DNA of 64,000 bases from NCBI RefSeq assembly GCF_900496975.1, contig NZ_UFQC01000016.1, positions 62,001 through 126,000 on the forward strand, given 5' to 3'. Origin of the DNA: Achromobacter veterisilvae. GTDB lineage: Bacteria > Pseudomonadota > Gammaproteobacteria > Burkholderiales > Burkholderiaceae_B. Position 1 is the first letter of the stretch. Each line of letters begins with the position of its first letter. This document shows positions 55,928 through 64,000 of this stretch, in pieces. The translations under genes and the position numbers were made by a program. Below the pieces are notes generated by a model that worked only from the letters and a program-made list of their open reading frames with translations, had not been told where the DNA came from and did not search any database.

Positions 55928-57238
55928 ATGAACCTGTCTGACAAAAAAGCCACGCTATCCTTCTCGGATGGCAGCGCCCCCATTGAGTTCCCTGTCTACA
56001 AGGGCACGGTCGGTCCGGATGTGATCGACATCCGCAAGCTTTACGGCCAGACGGGCATGTTCACGTTTGACCCGGGCTTCATGTCCACCGCCGCCTGCGA
56101 ATCGGGCATCACGTACATCGATGGCGACAAGGGCGAGCTGCTGTACCGCGGCTTCCCCATCGAGCAACTGGCCGTGAACTGCGACTTCATGGACATCTGC
56201 TACCTGATCCTGAACGGCGAACTGCCGAACAAGGACCAGAAGGCCGATTTCGACTCGCAAGTGACCCATCACACGATGGTGAACGAGCAACTGCATTTCT
56301 TCCTGCGCGGTTTCCGCCGCGACGCGCACCCCATGGCCGTCCTGACCGGCCTGGTCGGCGCGCTGTCCGCGTTCTACCACGACTCCACCGACATCACGAA
56401 CCCGCAGCATCGCCACATCTCGGCCATCCGCCTGATCGCCAAGATGCCGACGCTGGTCGCGATGGCGTATAAGTACTCGCAAGGCCAGCCTTTCATCTAC
56501 CCGCAGAACGACCTGTCCTACACGGGCAACTTCCTGCGCATGATGTTCGCCACGCCGTGCGAAGACTACAAGGTCAACGAAGTCGTCGAGCGCGCGCTGG
56601 ACCGCATCTTCATCCTGCACGCCGACCACGAGCAGAACGCGTCGACCTCGACCGTCCGCCTGTGCGGCTCGTCGGGCACCAACCCGTTCGCCGCCATCTC
56701 GGCCGGCGTGGCTTGCCTGTGGGGCCCGGCTCACGGCGGCGCCAACGAAGCTTGCCTGCAGATGCTGGAAGAACTGCAAGCCAACGGCGGCATCGACAAG
56801 GTCGGCGAGTTCATGGAGAAGGTCAAGGACAAGAACTCGGGCGTGCGCCTGATGGGCTTTGGCCACCGCGTCTACAAGAACTACGACCCGCGCGCCAAGC
56901 TGATGCAGGAAACGTGCAAGGAAGTGCTCTCGGCCCTGGGCCTGGAAAACGACCCGCTGTTCAAGCTGGCCATGGAACTGGAACGCATCGCCCTGTCGGA
57001 TCCGTACTTCGTGCAGCGCAAGCTGTACCCGAACGTGGACTTCTACTCGGGTATCGTCCAGCGCGCCATCGGCATCCCGACCTCGCTGTTCACGGCCATC
57101 TTCGCGCTGGCCCGCACGGTGGGCTGGATCGCCCAGTGGAACGAAATGCTGTCGGACCCCGATTACAAGATCGGCCGTCCCCGCCAGTTGTTCACCGGTT
57201 CGGTCACGCGCGACGTGCCCCCGATGGACAAGCGCTGA
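55928..57238 (+). CDS. gltA: citrate synthase
   Basis: Condenses acetyl-CoA and oxaloacetate. The 436-residue type II (large, NADH-sensitive group) enzyme carries '[18 protein letters not shown]', '[12 protein letters not shown]', '[14 protein letters not shown]' with active-site His residues, and the N-terminal about 40 residues that form the regulatory beta region in Gram-negative citrate synthases. ATG at 55928 follows GAGAGGA by 8-9 bp. Followed by a strong terminator. Confidence 0.97.
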   Translation: MNLSDKKATLSFSDGSAPIEFPVYKGTVGPDVIDIRKLYGQTGMFTFDPGFMSTAACESGITYIDGDKGELLYRGFPIEQLAVNCDFMDICYLILNGELPNKDQKADFDSQVTHHTMVNEQLHFFLRGFRRDAHPMAVLTGLVGALSAFYHDSTDITNPQHRHISAIRLIAKMPTLVAMAYKYSQGQPFIYPQNDLSYTGNFLRMMFATPCEDYKVNEVVERALDRIFILHADHEQNASTSTVRLCGSSGTNPFAAISAGVACLWGPAHGGANEACLQMLEELQANGGIDKVGEFMEKVKDKNSGVRLMGFGHRVYKNYDPRAKLMQETCKEVLSALGLENDPLFKLAMELERIALSDPYFVQRKLYPNVDFYSGIVQRAIGIPTSLFTAIFALARTVGWIAQWNEMLSDPDYKIGRPRQLFTGSVTRDVPPMDKR

Positions 57239-57261
57239 TCCGTTAGCGGTCCGCTCCGAGA

Positions 57262-57289
57262 AACCCGCCTTCAACGAGGCGGGTTTTTT
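57262..57289 (+). terminator. Rho-independent terminator of gltA
   Basis: AACCCGCCT (57262-57270), loop TCAACG and AGGCGGGTT (57277-57285) make a 9-bp stem followed by TTTT. It lies 24 bp after the gltA stop. Confidence 0.9.
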
Positions 57290-57388
57290 CATGGGCGCAG
57301 CCCGTCTGCGGCGGCCTGTCCGCCTGCCTCCGGAAGCGGGGACGCGCCGGTCCGAGGGTCCGATGGGGCAACGGGTAAATACCAATTC

Positions 57389-57404
57389 AAAGGCAGTTGC
57401 CTTT
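57389..57404. promoter_or_regulatory. Palindrome upstream of the AraC-type gene
   Basis: AAAGGCA-GT-TGCCTTT is a perfect 7+2+7 inverted repeat in the 307-bp gap between gltA and the AraC-family gene, 142 bp before its start. It could be an operator. Apart from the gltA terminator I see nothing else in this gap. Confidence 0.45.
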
Positions 57405-57545
57405 TGGCAGAATCTTCGGGACAAAGCGGGGGGGCGAACTCCCCGCCCGGCAACACGCAGGGAGCAGCAGGCAGCAAGAGGACCGACAAGCCGTATTTCC
57501 GCAAAATCCGTGTCAATCTCTGGCACTGGCCCCGCCGGAGGGGAA

Positions 57546-58493
57546 ATGAAGCTGAACTATTCGACCGAGAAGGTGAGTGAACGCCAGCGGCCCGAGTACT
57601 GGAACGAAGTCGTCTGCAAACATTGTGTACAGGCCGACAGCACGATCGACAGCTCAGGTAGTTTCATCGGCAAGTACGCCGCCAAGTCGATCGACGAGAT
57701 CGAGATATCGCGGATGTCTTCTCCCCGCCATGTGTGGCAGCGCGCGGCCAGGCACGTGCGCAGGGATGCGAACGAGGCGTTTCTGTTGACGCTGATGGAG
57801 TCCGGAACCGGCCATCTGTCGCAATCGGGCCGCTCCACGCAAATCAACAATGGCGATATCGCGCTGTACGACGCGGAGCGCCTGTTCACCTACGATATGA
57901 CGCCCGAGTCGGTCTTGCTGCTGCGCATTCCACGCAAGCAATTGCTGTATCGCGCCCCGCTGGCGGAACGCTATACGGCCATGCGCTTCGTGCCGGACAA
58001 GCCCATCACCGGCTTGCTGTTCCACACGATACGGTCCGCCGCCGACATCAACTTCTCCGAAGATCTGCCTCCCGGCGTGCAAACCCAGTTTGCGGCCTCC
58101 TTGCTCGACTTGCTGGCGGCGACGATCCAGATGCAGATGGCCGGCAGCGACTCGGCCTCCAGCGAACGCGAGAAATTGCTTGGGAGCGCCAAGCAATACG
58201 TGGAGTCCCACCTGGACGATCCCCATCTGACGGTGGACCGGATAGCCATTGCCTTGCGAGTGTCCGAGCGCACGCTCACCCGCATGTTCGCCGAGAGCGG
58301 CACCACACCCATGCGCTGGGTCTGGCAACGGCGGCTCGAAGCCGCCTATTGTTCGCTGAAAGAGGGCCGGGCGCGCCAGGTGACCGAGGCGGCGTTCCGC
58401 AATGGATTCAACGACGTTTCGCATTTCAGCCGGATCTTCAAGCTCTGCTACGGCCATTCGCCGAAAGACCTGCTGACTAGAACAAGGCGCTGA
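57546..58493 (+). CDS. AraC-family transcriptional regulator
   Basis: A 315-residue regulator with an N-terminal AraC-binding-like (cupin-type) domain to about residue 190 and a C-terminal double HTH at about 215-312 ('DRIAIALRVSERTLTRMFAESGTTPMRWVWQRRLEAAY' and 'VTEAAFRNGFNDVSHFSRIFKLCYGHSPKDLL'). GGAGG 4 bp before the ATG at 57546 supports the start; the frame is open upstream but lacks family similarity. It precedes the amidase/HAAT importer genes, its likely targets, from which it is separated by a strong terminator. Confidence 0.93.
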   Translation: MKLNYSTEKVSERQRPEYWNEVVCKHCVQADSTIDSSGSFIGKYAAKSIDEIEISRMSSPRHVWQRAARHVRRDANEAFLLTLMESGTGHLSQSGRSTQINNGDIALYDAERLFTYDMTPESVLLLRIPRKQLLYRAPLAERYTAMRFVPDKPITGLLFHTIRSAADINFSEDLPPGVQTQFAASLLDLLAATIQMQMAGSDSASSEREKLLGSAKQYVESHLDDPHLTVDRIAIALRVSERTLTRMFAESGTTPMRWVWQRRLEAAYCSLKEGRARQVTEAAFRNGFNDVSHFSRIFKLCYGHSPKDLLTRTRR

Positions 58494-58508
58494 TCGGCGC
58501 CAGTCCGG

Positions 58509-58556
58509 CAGCCAGTTGGAGCCCGTCGCAGGGGACCAACTGGCTGTTTGTTTTTC
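58509..58556 (+). terminator. Strong terminator after the AraC-type gene
   Basis: CAGCCAGTTGG (58509-58519) pairs with CCAACTGGCTG (58536-58546) across a 16-nt loop, followed by TTTGTTTTT. It isolates the regulator from the amidase, which therefore needs its own promoter in 58557-58734. Confidence 0.88.
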
Positions 58557-58734
58557 CACTTCCGATCCCGCGCTCCGCACCCGTGGCTGTCACAGTCAAG
58601 TCTGCTGGCGGTCACGAACAAGAAACCGTTCGCCACGCGCCGTAATCTGCTTTCAGGCATGCATCAGGCTATTTCAGGCCGCGCAAGGCGATTGCGTCTG
58701 GCGGCTGCTGTCGGCTGACGTCAAGGAGGACGGG

Positions 58735-60150
58735 ATGAGTCACGATGATCTGCACTACATGGGGCTGCGCGAAATCGGCAAGGCCATTCAATCCGGCGAG
58801 GTCTCTTCTGAAACCGTCACCGAACGGCAGATTGATCGCATCGGCAAACTGGATGGACGTCTCAAGAGCTATGTCCTGCTCATGAAGGACGGCGCGATGG
58901 AGGCGGCCCGCCAGGCGGACCGGGAGATTGCCCAGGGCCAGGTGCGCGGCCCCTTGCACGGGGTGCCCGTGGCGGTGAAAGACCTGTGCTGGACGGCCGA
59001 TGCGCCGACGGCGTTCGGCACGACACTCTACCGCGGGTTCCAATCCCATGAAGACGGCACGGTGGTGAAGCGGTTGCGCGAGGCCGGGGCTGTGCTCCTG
59101 GGCAAGGTCCAACTGACCGAAGGAGCGCTCACGGACCACCATCCGGAAGTCGATCCGCCCGTCAATCCCTGGAATCCTGAGCACTGGACCGGCGTGTCTT
59201 CCAGCGGTTCGGGCGTGGCGCCGGCGGCCGGGCTTTGCTACGGCGCCATCGGCACCGATACGGGCGGCTCGATCCGTTTCCCGTCCGCCGCTTGCGGGGT
59301 GACCGGCATCAAGCCGACCTGGGGGCGCGTAAGCCGGTACGGCGCGTTCGAACTGGCGGCATCCCTCGACCACCTGGGGCCGATGACCCGCAGCGCGGAG
59401 GATTCGGCCGCGATGCTCGGCGCCATCGCGGGCGCCGACGACAACGACCCGACGGCCAGCCAGTTGCCGGTTCCCGACTATCTGCGCGAAATGGAGCGCG
59501 GTGTCCAGGGACTGCGCATTGGCGTCGACTCCAGGTGGAACCACGACGATGTCGATGCGCCGACGCGCAGGATGATGGACGAGGCCGTCGCCGTGATGGC
59601 CAGGCTGGGCGCGGAGATTGTCGAAGTCAAGGCGCCCGATGCGGTCGATGTGCAGCGGAACTGGTTCAACCTGTGCAGCATCGAAGCCGCCGTGGCCCAT
59701 GAAAAAACCTATCCGCAGCAGAAGGGCTCCTACGGCCCGGCATTGGCCAACCTGATCGAGATGGGCAGGACGCTGAGCGGCACCGATTACCAGAAGATCC
59801 TGCTGCAGCGCGCCGCGTACACGGGCAAGCTGCGGGCGCTGATGCAGGGAGTGGACGTGCTGCTGGTGCCCACCACGCCCATCGCCTCGCCGACGGTGGC
59901 GCAAATGCACGTCACCGGCCAGGCGTATGTGGACATCTGGTTCGCCATGATGCGATACACGGCGCCGCTGGACATGGCGGGCGCGCCCACCATCACCTTG
60001 CCCGGCGGCTTTCTTGAAGGGGCCGGCACGCCGATCGGCTTCCAGTTCGTGGGCGCCGACTTCCGTGAAGACCTGATCGTGCGCGCCGCGCATGCGTATC
60101 AGCAAACGACGGATTGGCATCGCAGGCATCCCGATCTGGCAGGTGCTTGA
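58735..60150 (+). CDS. Amidase-signature family amidase
   Basis: A 471-residue Ser-cisSer-Lys amidohydrolase. The catalytic triad is Lys82 ('AVKDLCW'), Ser155 ('GVSSSGSGVAPAAG') and Ser179 ('GTDTGGSIRFPSAACG'), with the 24-residue serine spacing usual for the family. It hydrolyses an amide to acid and ammonia; substrate not evident. AAGGAGG 6 bp before the ATG at 58735 is a very strong ribosome binding site. It is followed after 96 bp by a HAAT-type importer, implying uptake and hydrolysis of an amide. Confidence 0.93.
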   Translation: MSHDDLHYMGLREIGKAIQSGEVSSETVTERQIDRIGKLDGRLKSYVLLMKDGAMEAARQADREIAQGQVRGPLHGVPVAVKDLCWTADAPTAFGTTLYRGFQSHEDGTVVKRLREAGAVLLGKVQLTEGALTDHHPEVDPPVNPWNPEHWTGVSSSGSGVAPAAGLCYGAIGTDTGGSIRFPSAACGVTGIKPTWGRVSRYGAFELAASLDHLGPMTRSAEDSAAMLGAIAGADDNDPTASQLPVPDYLREMERGVQGLRIGVDSRWNHDDVDAPTRRMMDEAVAVMARLGAEIVEVKAPDAVDVQRNWFNLCSIEAAVAHEKTYPQQKGSYGPALANLIEMGRTLSGTDYQKILLQRAAYTGKLRALMQGVDVLLVPTTPIASPTVAQMHVTGQAYVDIWFAMMRYTAPLDMAGAPTITLPGGFLEGAGTPIGFQFVGADFREDLIVRAAHAYQQTTDWHRRHPDLAGA

Positions 60151-60246
60151 GCGACTCGGCGCGCGTCGGCGTCAGGCCAAGCCACAGCCGCACGGTCCGC
60201 GCCGGCGGGAGACCCCGGCGCGGGCAATTCAACGGAAGGAGTGTCC

Positions 60247-61485
60247 ATGTCCCTCAATCGACGGGGTTTCATCAAAACCGCGGCCGGCGTGCTTGCATAC
60301 GCCAGCAGCTTCGATCTGCTCGCGCAGGCGCAAATCGATTCGTCCAGGCCGATCAAGGTCGCCAACCTGCTGGACAAGACCGGTGTCTTGAACAACTACT
60401 GCCTGAAGCAGATCAAGGCGGTAGCCATGGCGGCCGACGAAATCAACGCGGCAGGCGGTTTGCTAGGCCGGAAAGTGGAGGTCATTTTCTACGATACGCA
60501 GTCCAGCAACCGCCTCTATTCGCAATACGCGACCCAGGCGTTCGTCCGCGACAAGGCCGACGTCATCCACGGCGCCGTCGCCAGTTCCGCGCGCGAAGTG
60601 GTCAGGCCGATCGTGCAGCGCTTCAAGGGGCTGTACTTCTACAACGCCCTGTACGAAGGCGGCGTGTGCGATCGCCGCCACGTGTGCCCCGGCATGGTGC
60701 CGGGGCAGGAGCTGGATCCGCTGGTCGACTATGTGATCAAAGAGCGCAACGCCAAGACGCACTACATCCTGGCGGCCGACTACAACTACGGCCAGATAAC
60801 CAGCAAGTGGTTGCAGAAGTTCATCCGGGAAAAGGGCGGCAAGGACGTGGCCGTCGAGTTCTTTCCCCTGGACGTCACCAACTTCGCGCCCGCGCTCAGC
60901 CGCATCCAGGCGGCGAAGCCCGACGCGGTGTGGTCCGCCCTGGTCGGCGATGCCCACATGAGCTTCTACCGCCAGTTCGAATCGACCATAGGCAAGAAGA
61001 ACATGACGCTGGTCGGCACGGTGTACGGCGCCGCCAGGGAAAACTCCATGCTCAGCGCGCAGGAGAACGACGGAACCATCATCGCCGCGTCCTTCATCGA
61101 TACGCTGCCCACGGACGCGGCCAGGAGCTTCGTGAAGCGTTTCGCGGAATTTACCGGGGAATCGGACTACATCGGCGAGTATGGAGAGTACGGCTACCGG
61201 GGCATGATGCTATGGGCCGAAGCCGTCCGGCGCGCCGGCAGCGCGGAGCCGGACAAGGTCATCGCCGCGTTGCCGGGGACCCGGTACGACGGTCCCGGCG
61301 GACTGTACTCCATCGATGAACAGTCCAACCACGTCATCATGGATATCCATATCGCCATCGGCAACAAGGACAAGGGATTCGACGTCGTCAAGTCGTTCCC
61401 CCAGCGCCAGCCCACCGATACGCAGGCGGTATGCGACCTGAGGCGCAACCCCGACGATACCAAGCAATACGAGCCCAAGCTCTAG
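60247..61485 (+). CDS. HAAT-family ABC substrate-binding protein (UrtA/FmdD/AmiC-like)
   Basis: A 412-residue periplasmic receptor. The N-terminus 'LNRRGFIKTAAGVLAYASSF' carries a twin-arginine-like motif, so export may be by the Tat route. The mature part resembles urea/short-chain-amide receptors of the type I periplasmic-binding-protein fold ('ANLLDKTGVLNNY', 'FYNALYEGGVCDRRHVC'), rather than classical Leu/Ile/Val receptors. ATG at 60247 has GAAGGAG about 5 bp upstream, better than the GTG at 60241. Adjacent amidase and permeases suggest an amide or urea-like ligand. Confidence 0.9.
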   Translation: MSLNRRGFIKTAAGVLAYASSFDLLAQAQIDSSRPIKVANLLDKTGVLNNYCLKQIKAVAMAADEINAAGGLLGRKVEVIFYDTQSSNRLYSQYATQAFVRDKADVIHGAVASSAREVVRPIVQRFKGLYFYNALYEGGVCDRRHVCPGMVPGQELDPLVDYVIKERNAKTHYILAADYNYGQITSKWLQKFIREKGGKDVAVEFFPLDVTNFAPALSRIQAAKPDAVWSALVGDAHMSFYRQFESTIGKKNMTLVGTVYGAARENSMLSAQENDGTIIAASFIDTLPTDAARSFVKRFAEFTGESDYIGEYGEYGYRGMMLWAEAVRRAGSAEPDKVIAALPGTRYDGPGGLYSIDEQSNHVIMDIHIAIGNKDKGFDVVKSFPQRQPTDTQAVCDLRRNPDDTKQYEPKL

Positions 61486-61558
61486 ATGTCCGGAACGCCA
61501 GGGCCGCCGCCACGCCGGCGGCCCTGGCGGACACCAACCATCCGCTTCGGAGAGCCGC

Positions 61559-62419
61559 GTGACATCGCTATACACCGGTCTTTACCTAGTCGTATTTTCG
61601 ATCTCGTTGATGTTGCTGATCAGCCTGGGGCTGGCGGTGATATTCGGCATGATGAAGGTCATCAACCTGGCCCACGGCGAGTTCATGATGGTGGGAGGAT
61701 ACGCTTGCGTCCTGTCCGCCAACGCCGGCGCGCCGCTGTGGCTGGGCGTGCTGGCCGGCGGAGCGGTCGCGGGCGCCGCCGGCATCGTGGTCGAGCGGCT
61801 GGTCATCCGGTTCCTTTACGGACGGATGGTGGACACGCTGTTGGCCACCTGGGGGGTGTCGCTGCTGTTCGTCGGGGCGGCGACCACCGTGTTCGGCGCA
61901 TCCAGCATAGGAATGTCGACTGACTTCGCCAATGTCGCCATCGGGGGCATGAACGTATCTTCCTACAACCTGGCGATCTGCGCTTTTTCTTTCTCCCTGG
62001 TCGCGCTGTGCTGGTGGTTGGCGGTTCGGACCAAGGCGGGCCTGATCGTGCGCGGAACCATGCAGGCGTCCGAGATGGCCGGTTGCCTGGGCGTGAATCG
62101 AGACCGGGTATACATGGCCACGTTCGGCCTGGGATCCTGCCTGGCCGGGCTTGCCGGTGCGGCGCTGGCGCCATTGACCGGGGTGAGTCCCGCCATGGGC
62201 GGTTTTTTCGTGGCCAAGGCTTTCATCACGGTCATCGTCGGCGGCCACTTGCCTCTCGCCGGCGCGAGCGCGGCCTCATCCCTGTTCGGCGCGATTGACG
62301 GCGCGGTGTCCTATGCCTACAGCTCGGTCCTGGGCGAGGTCACCATGTTGATCGCGGCGGTCCTCCTGCTGCGCATGCTCCCGTTGGGCATCACCGGCAG
62401 AATGAAGCGAGGTATGTAG
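61559..62419 (+). CDS. HAAT ABC permease, LivH/UrtB type
   Basis: A 286-residue membrane protein with about eight helices. 'GLAVIFGMMKVINLAHGEFMMVGGYA' is the LivH-type signature near the N-terminus and 'GLGSCLAGLAGAALAP' lies near residue 200. It starts at GTG with GGAG about 9 bp upstream, 73 bp after the receptor gene. Forms the import channel with the next gene. Confidence 0.92.
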   Translation: MTSLYTGLYLVVFSISLMLLISLGLAVIFGMMKVINLAHGEFMMVGGYACVLSANAGAPLWLGVLAGGAVAGAAGIVVERLVIRFLYGRMVDTLLATWGVSLLFVGAATTVFGASSIGMSTDFANVAIGGMNVSSYNLAICAFSFSLVALCWWLAVRTKAGLIVRGTMQASEMAGCLGVNRDRVYMATFGLGSCLAGLAGAALAPLTGVSPAMGGFFVAKAFITVIVGGHLPLAGASAASSLFGAIDGAVSYAYSSVLGEVTMLIAAVLLLRMLPLGITGRMKRGM

Positions 62420-62420
62420 C

Positions 62421-63467
62421 ATGAGCGGCTCTACGTTTTCCATGAGTTTCGACGCGCACGCCGGACGCCCGCCCCGATGGCCCTGGTGGGCATCGGTGGG
62501 TGTTTGCGTGGCGCTGATGCTGGCCGTGCCGCTGTTCGGCGACACCGCGTTCCTGTTGGACTTGTCGCTGGTGATGATCCTGTCGCTGCTGGCGTTGAGC
62601 ATGGGGCTGCTGTGGGGCTATGTTGGCATCCTGAGCTTCGGCCAGACGATTTTCTTCGGCCTCGGCGGCTATGCCTACGCCTTGTTCAGTCTGAATACCG
62701 ACATGCCGGTGGCGGCATTCGCGCTGGCGGCCATCGTGCCCATGCTCTTCGCGGTATTGCTGGGCTACTTCATGATGTTCGGCCGGATCAGCGACATCTA
62801 CCTGAGCGTCATCACGCTGGTCGTCACGCTGATCTTCGAGAAGGGCGTGCGCGCCACCTCGGGGCCCGAATACGTTATCGGCACCGTGCGGCTCAACGGG
62901 CAGAACGGCATTCCCGGCGTGCCAGGGCTTCCCTGGCGGATCGGGACGCTCGACCTGCAATCCATCGAAGGCATTTTCTACCTGGCCTTGTTCTTCCTGG
63001 CGCTGGCGTATGTCGGCATCCGCCTGTTCCTGGCCAGTCCGACGGGACGCGTGCTGGTGGGGCTGCGGGAAAACGACAAGCGCATGGAGCTGCTGGGGTA
63101 CGACAGCCGACTGTACAAGCTGATCGCCTTCGTCATTGCCGGCGGGCTTGCCGGCCTGGCCGGAGGCCTGTACGCGCTGTGGGGGAACTTCGTCGGCCCG
63201 GAGATGTTCAGCCTCAATCAGGCCGCGATGGTGGTCATCTGGGTAATCGTCGGCGGGCGCTCCATCCTGGTGGGGCCGATCATCGGCACGCTGCTGATCC
63301 AGTACCTCACCACGTGGCTGGGCACGGTGGGCGTCGGCCAGGTCACGCTGGCGCTGGGATTCATATTGATCCTCTGCGTGCTGTTGTTTCCGCAGGGGTT
63401 GGCACCGGCGTGCCGAAGCCTGATCGCCCGTCTTGCGCCGCAGCGGCGCGCGGGGGCCGACCGATGA
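62421..63467 (+). CDS. HAAT ABC permease, LivM/UrtC type
   Basis: A 348-residue permease starting one base after the LivH-type stop, so the two are tightly coupled. 'LLWGYVGILSFGQTIFFGLGGYAYALF' and 'GRVLVGLRENDKRMELLGYD' are LivM/UrtC features. The C-terminal tail is short and basic. Its stop overlaps the ATPase start by ATGA. Confidence 0.93.
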   Translation: MSGSTFSMSFDAHAGRPPRWPWWASVGVCVALMLAVPLFGDTAFLLDLSLVMILSLLALSMGLLWGYVGILSFGQTIFFGLGGYAYALFSLNTDMPVAAFALAAIVPMLFAVLLGYFMMFGRISDIYLSVITLVVTLIFEKGVRATSGPEYVIGTVRLNGQNGIPGVPGLPWRIGTLDLQSIEGIFYLALFFLALAYVGIRLFLASPTGRVLVGLRENDKRMELLGYDSRLYKLIAFVIAGGLAGLAGGLYALWGNFVGPEMFSLNQAAMVVIWVIVGGRSILVGPIIGTLLIQYLTTWLGTVGVGQVTLALGFILILCVLLFPQGLAPACRSLIARLAPQRRAGADR

Positions 63468-64000
63468 CGGACCAGGACATCATTCTGGAGGCCCGGGGCG
63501 TGGGCAAGCGCTTCGGCGGCGTCAAGGCGCTGGGCAATATCGATTTCGTCTTGCGCCGGGGCGAGCTGAGATGCCTGATCGGGCCGAACGGCGCGGGCAA
63601 GAGCACATTCTTCAAGTTGCTCAGCGGCCAACTCGCGCCCTCGGAGGGAGACATCCTGTTCGACGGAAGCAGCATCCGGCATGTGCAGCAGCACGTCATC
63701 GCCAAGCGGGGCATGGGCATCAAGAACCAGGTGCCCACCGTGCTGGACGGGCTGACGGTGGACGAGAACCTGTGGCTGGCCGCCTGGAGCGCCTGCGGCT
63801 CCGGCAAGGCGCTCGGCCGGGCCGAGCAGATAAAGGCCCGCCTGGGGCTGGAGGGCGTTTCCCGGAAGCTGGTGGGAGAGTTGGCCCATGGCCAGCGCCA
63901 GTGGGTGGAAATCGGCATGGTCGTGGCGCGAGATCCGAAGGTGATCCTGCTAGACGAACCCGCGGCCGGAATGAGCGACGAGGAAACCCAGCGCATGGCG
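63464..64000 (+). CDS. HAAT ABC ATPase, LivG/UrtD type (cut by the window end)
   Basis: The first 179 codons of an ATPase; the reading frame is still open at the window end. Walker A 'GPNGAGKSTFFK' is near residue 42, the signature region reads 'GELAHGQRQWVEIGMVVARDPK' and Walker B is 'VILLDEPAAGMSDEE'. 'HGQRQWVEIGMV' is the UrtD/LivG variant. ATG overlaps the upstream permease stop. A second ATPase (LivF/UrtE type) is expected just beyond the window. Confidence 0.92.
   Translation, partial: MTDQDIILEARGVGKRFGGVKALGNIDFVLRRGELRCLIGPNGAGKSTFFKLLSGQLAPSEGDILFDGSSIRHVQQHVIAKRGMGIKNQVPTVLDGLTVDENLWLAAWSACGSGKALGRAEQIKARLGLEGVSRKLVGELAHGQRQWVEIGMVVARDPKVILLDEPAAGMSDEETQRMA

Overview
The window is GC-rich chromosomal DNA from a betaproteobacterium of the Alcaligenaceae, most likely an Achromobacter or Bordetella relative. 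This rests on protein resemblance, on the block mdh / gntR / sdhCDAB / sdhE / gltA, on the eno-ftsB and pyrG neighbourhood, and on the style of the intergenic repeats (inference; no search was run). I found about 60 protein genes, two of them cut by the window ends. I saw no tRNA, rRNA, CRISPR array, integrase, transposase or prophage.

Layout. 1-5.1 kb: end of an MFS transporter, acs (acetyl-CoA synthetase), an EamA exporter and ltaE. 5.1-14.1 kb: an accessory block with a class III aminotransferase, a GntR-type regulator carrying two winged-helix domains, and a divergent operon of a C45 acyltransferase-like hydrolase plus a complete peptide-type ABC importer. 14.1-16.5 kb: a compact, unusual cytochrome P450 overlapping an ABM-domain gene, then an epimerase. 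16.5-20.3 kb: ETF-ubiquinone oxidoreductase, a thioesterase and scoAB. 20.3-21.1 kb: eight tandem 103-bp units built on GGTGTC-W-GACACC palindromes. 21.2-33.0 kb: a GNAT gene, then an rpiR-led run of nine genes: isoaspartyl peptidase, gsiABCD and three further peptidases. 33.2-37.1 kb: pyrG, a DUF1330 gene, eno and ftsB. 37.1-43.5 kb, mostly minus strand: a TadE-like gene, hslO, a gamma-carbonic anhydrase-like gene, an acyl-CoA synthetase, an LpxH-like phosphoesterase, an RDD gene, a GC-rich repeat cluster and a small gene with its own strong promoter. 43.7-45.8 kb: an RlmL-like methyltransferase and hemJ. 46.1-51.0 kb: prpD, prpC, prpB and mdh on the minus strand. 51.3-57.2 kb: divergent gntR, sdhCDAB, sdhE and gltA. 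57.5-64 kb: an AraC regulator, an amidase, and an HAAT-type importer running off the window end.

How the genes work together. acs, scoAB, prpBCD, mdh, sdhCDAB-sdhE and gltA feed acetate, ketone bodies and propionate into the TCA cycle and run part of it. The GntR-UTRA regulator between mdh and sdhC is placed to coordinate both arms. Three separate uptake systems (C45/peptide ABC, gsi/peptidases, amidase/HAAT) each pair an importer with an amide or peptide hydrolase and a nearby regulator, which suggests scavenging of peptides and amides as nitrogen and carbon sources.

The items I would check first are the two-wHTH GntR regulator with its shared 16-bp motif, the compact P450 lacking the I-helix threonine, the promoter/terminator-bounded small gene near 43.3 kb, and the repeat families.
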